A stretch of DNA of 21,018 nt from Parasitella parasitica. Taxonomy: Eukaryota; Mucoromycota; Mucoromycetes; Mucorales; Mucoraceae. The translations under genes were made by a program, and so were the position numbers. A model generated the notes under the pieces. It was not told the origin of the DNA. It worked only from the letters and a program-made list of their open reading frames with translations, and made no database searches. How positions within the stretch are numbered: the stretch's first letter is position 1; every line of letters begins with the position of its first letter. The stretch spans positions 18,933 to 39,950 of the forward strand of contig MU619301.1 of assembly GCA_025201805.1 (NCBI GenBank), read 5' to 3'. Below, piece after piece: positions 20,417 through 21,018 of this stretch.

Positions 20417-20891
20417 CTACATTTATACTTATTCTAGGCAGAAATAAGCTATTGAAAAACAGTTTTTTTTTTTAAAAAAAATATGCCTTTTTAAGTTTTA
20501 TATCTGAACTTGTACTCCAAAGAAATAAAGAAAATATTGATGCATATGTTGACAATGTTTGGGGAGATAAATTTTGTTTATCATACAGAATAGATTGTTG
20601 TTAAAAAGTTGAGTGCCGTTTTCAAAAAGAAAAAATATCGACCTCTTGGCATTAGGAGGGCAAAGAGTTACCAGGAGCCTCCGTTAAAAAAAGAATAAAT
20701 TGCGATGCAATCCATTGGAAAACGCGATAGACGATAATAAAGGTTGGATTTAGGTATTTCAGCATTATTTTTATCTATATGACATTTTTTAAGATGTAGA
20801 ATTTATTGGTAGAACAAGAGTGCAATGTTTTAAAAAAGCCAGTAAATTAAGACTGAAAGCACTATATTAGTGTACACTATTTTCACAAATT
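20417..20891. other. 3' flank without a supported gene
   Basis: AT-rich DNA after the tetraspan stop with A and T runs (20461-20480) and AAATAAAG near 20522, a possible polyadenylation signal. No coding exon, tRNA or other RNA gene is recognised. Confidence 0.45.
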
Positions 20892-20981
20892 ATTGGCGCA
20901 CATTTGGAAAAAAGATTGGCGTACTAACTGGAAAAAAATTGGCGCATAAATGGATTAAAATTTGGCACAAAAATTGAATGC
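20892..20981. repeat. Degenerate tandem repeat, ~23-bp unit, four copies
   Basis: Units begin at 20892, 20915, 20938 and 20960, and open with ATTGGCGCA, ATTGGCGTA, ATTGGCGCA and ATTTGGCAC. In the first three, a TGG followed by an A-rich run closes the unit (TTTGGAAAAAAG, AACTGGAAAAAA, AATGGATTAAA). The fourth is the most diverged. Spacing is 23, 23 and 22 bp. The repeat lies 37 bp from the window end, so a larger element may continue outside. Confidence 0.6.
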
Positions 20982-21018
20982 GACACATGCGACAAATAAT
21001 CTTTATTTCTAGATAGGC

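Overview
This window looks like nuclear DNA of a filamentous, early-diverging fungus, most likely Mucoromycota (Mucorales-like). The pointers are AT-rich intergenic DNA, many short GT-AG introns (about 50-100 nt) with long A/T homopolymers, and the gene set: a GH46-type chitosanase, a UBE2S-type ubiquitin-conjugating enzyme with an animal-like tail, an FHIP endosome-motor adaptor and a Pil1/Lsp1 eisosome protein. This assignment is inference; no rRNA or other taxonomic marker is present.

Layout. 219-1947 (+): STE20/PAK-like protein kinase, six exons. 2026-2822 (-): UBE2S-like E2, three exons. 3082-5261 (+): secreted multi-module cysteine-rich protein, seven exons. 5408-6744 (+): secreted GH46-like chitosanase, six exons. 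6890-6961 (+): tRNA-Gln(UUG). About 7062-7931 (+): decayed C-terminal half of a UDP-glycosyltransferase. 7993-9791 (-): membrane-anchored cytochrome P450, three exons. 10348-11953 (+): secreted acidic/Thr-rich protein with a C-terminal CBM19-like cysteine module. 12055-13195 (-): unrecognised protein with a cysteine-containing second half. 13196-14711: 1.5 kb without a supported gene. 14712-17831 (+): FHIP/RAI16-like protein. 17929-19261 (-): Pil1/Lsp1-like BAR protein. 19452-20416 (+): Sur7/claudin-like four-TM protein with seven exons, two of them under 20 nt. 20417-21018: no gene seen; it ends in a degenerate tandem repeat.

How the genes relate. There is no operon-like arrangement, but a cell-surface theme is clear. 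Three secreted proteins (cysteine-module protein, chitosanase, CBM19-like protein) suit a fungus with chitin and chitosan in its wall. A Pil1-type BAR protein and a Sur7-like tetraspan, the two classic components of eisosome/MCC membrane domains, lie head to head across 190 bp. The P450 and the dead glycosyltransferase are tail to tail, which may be a relic of a xenobiotic or secondary-metabolism pair. The clearest novelty candidates are the modular cysteine-rich protein, whose introns repeatedly split the first Cys codon of a module, the Pil1/Sur7-like divergent pair, and the CBM19-like mosaic protein.

All exon boundaries were read by eye from splice consensus, phase agreement and family similarity. 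No transcript or database was consulted.
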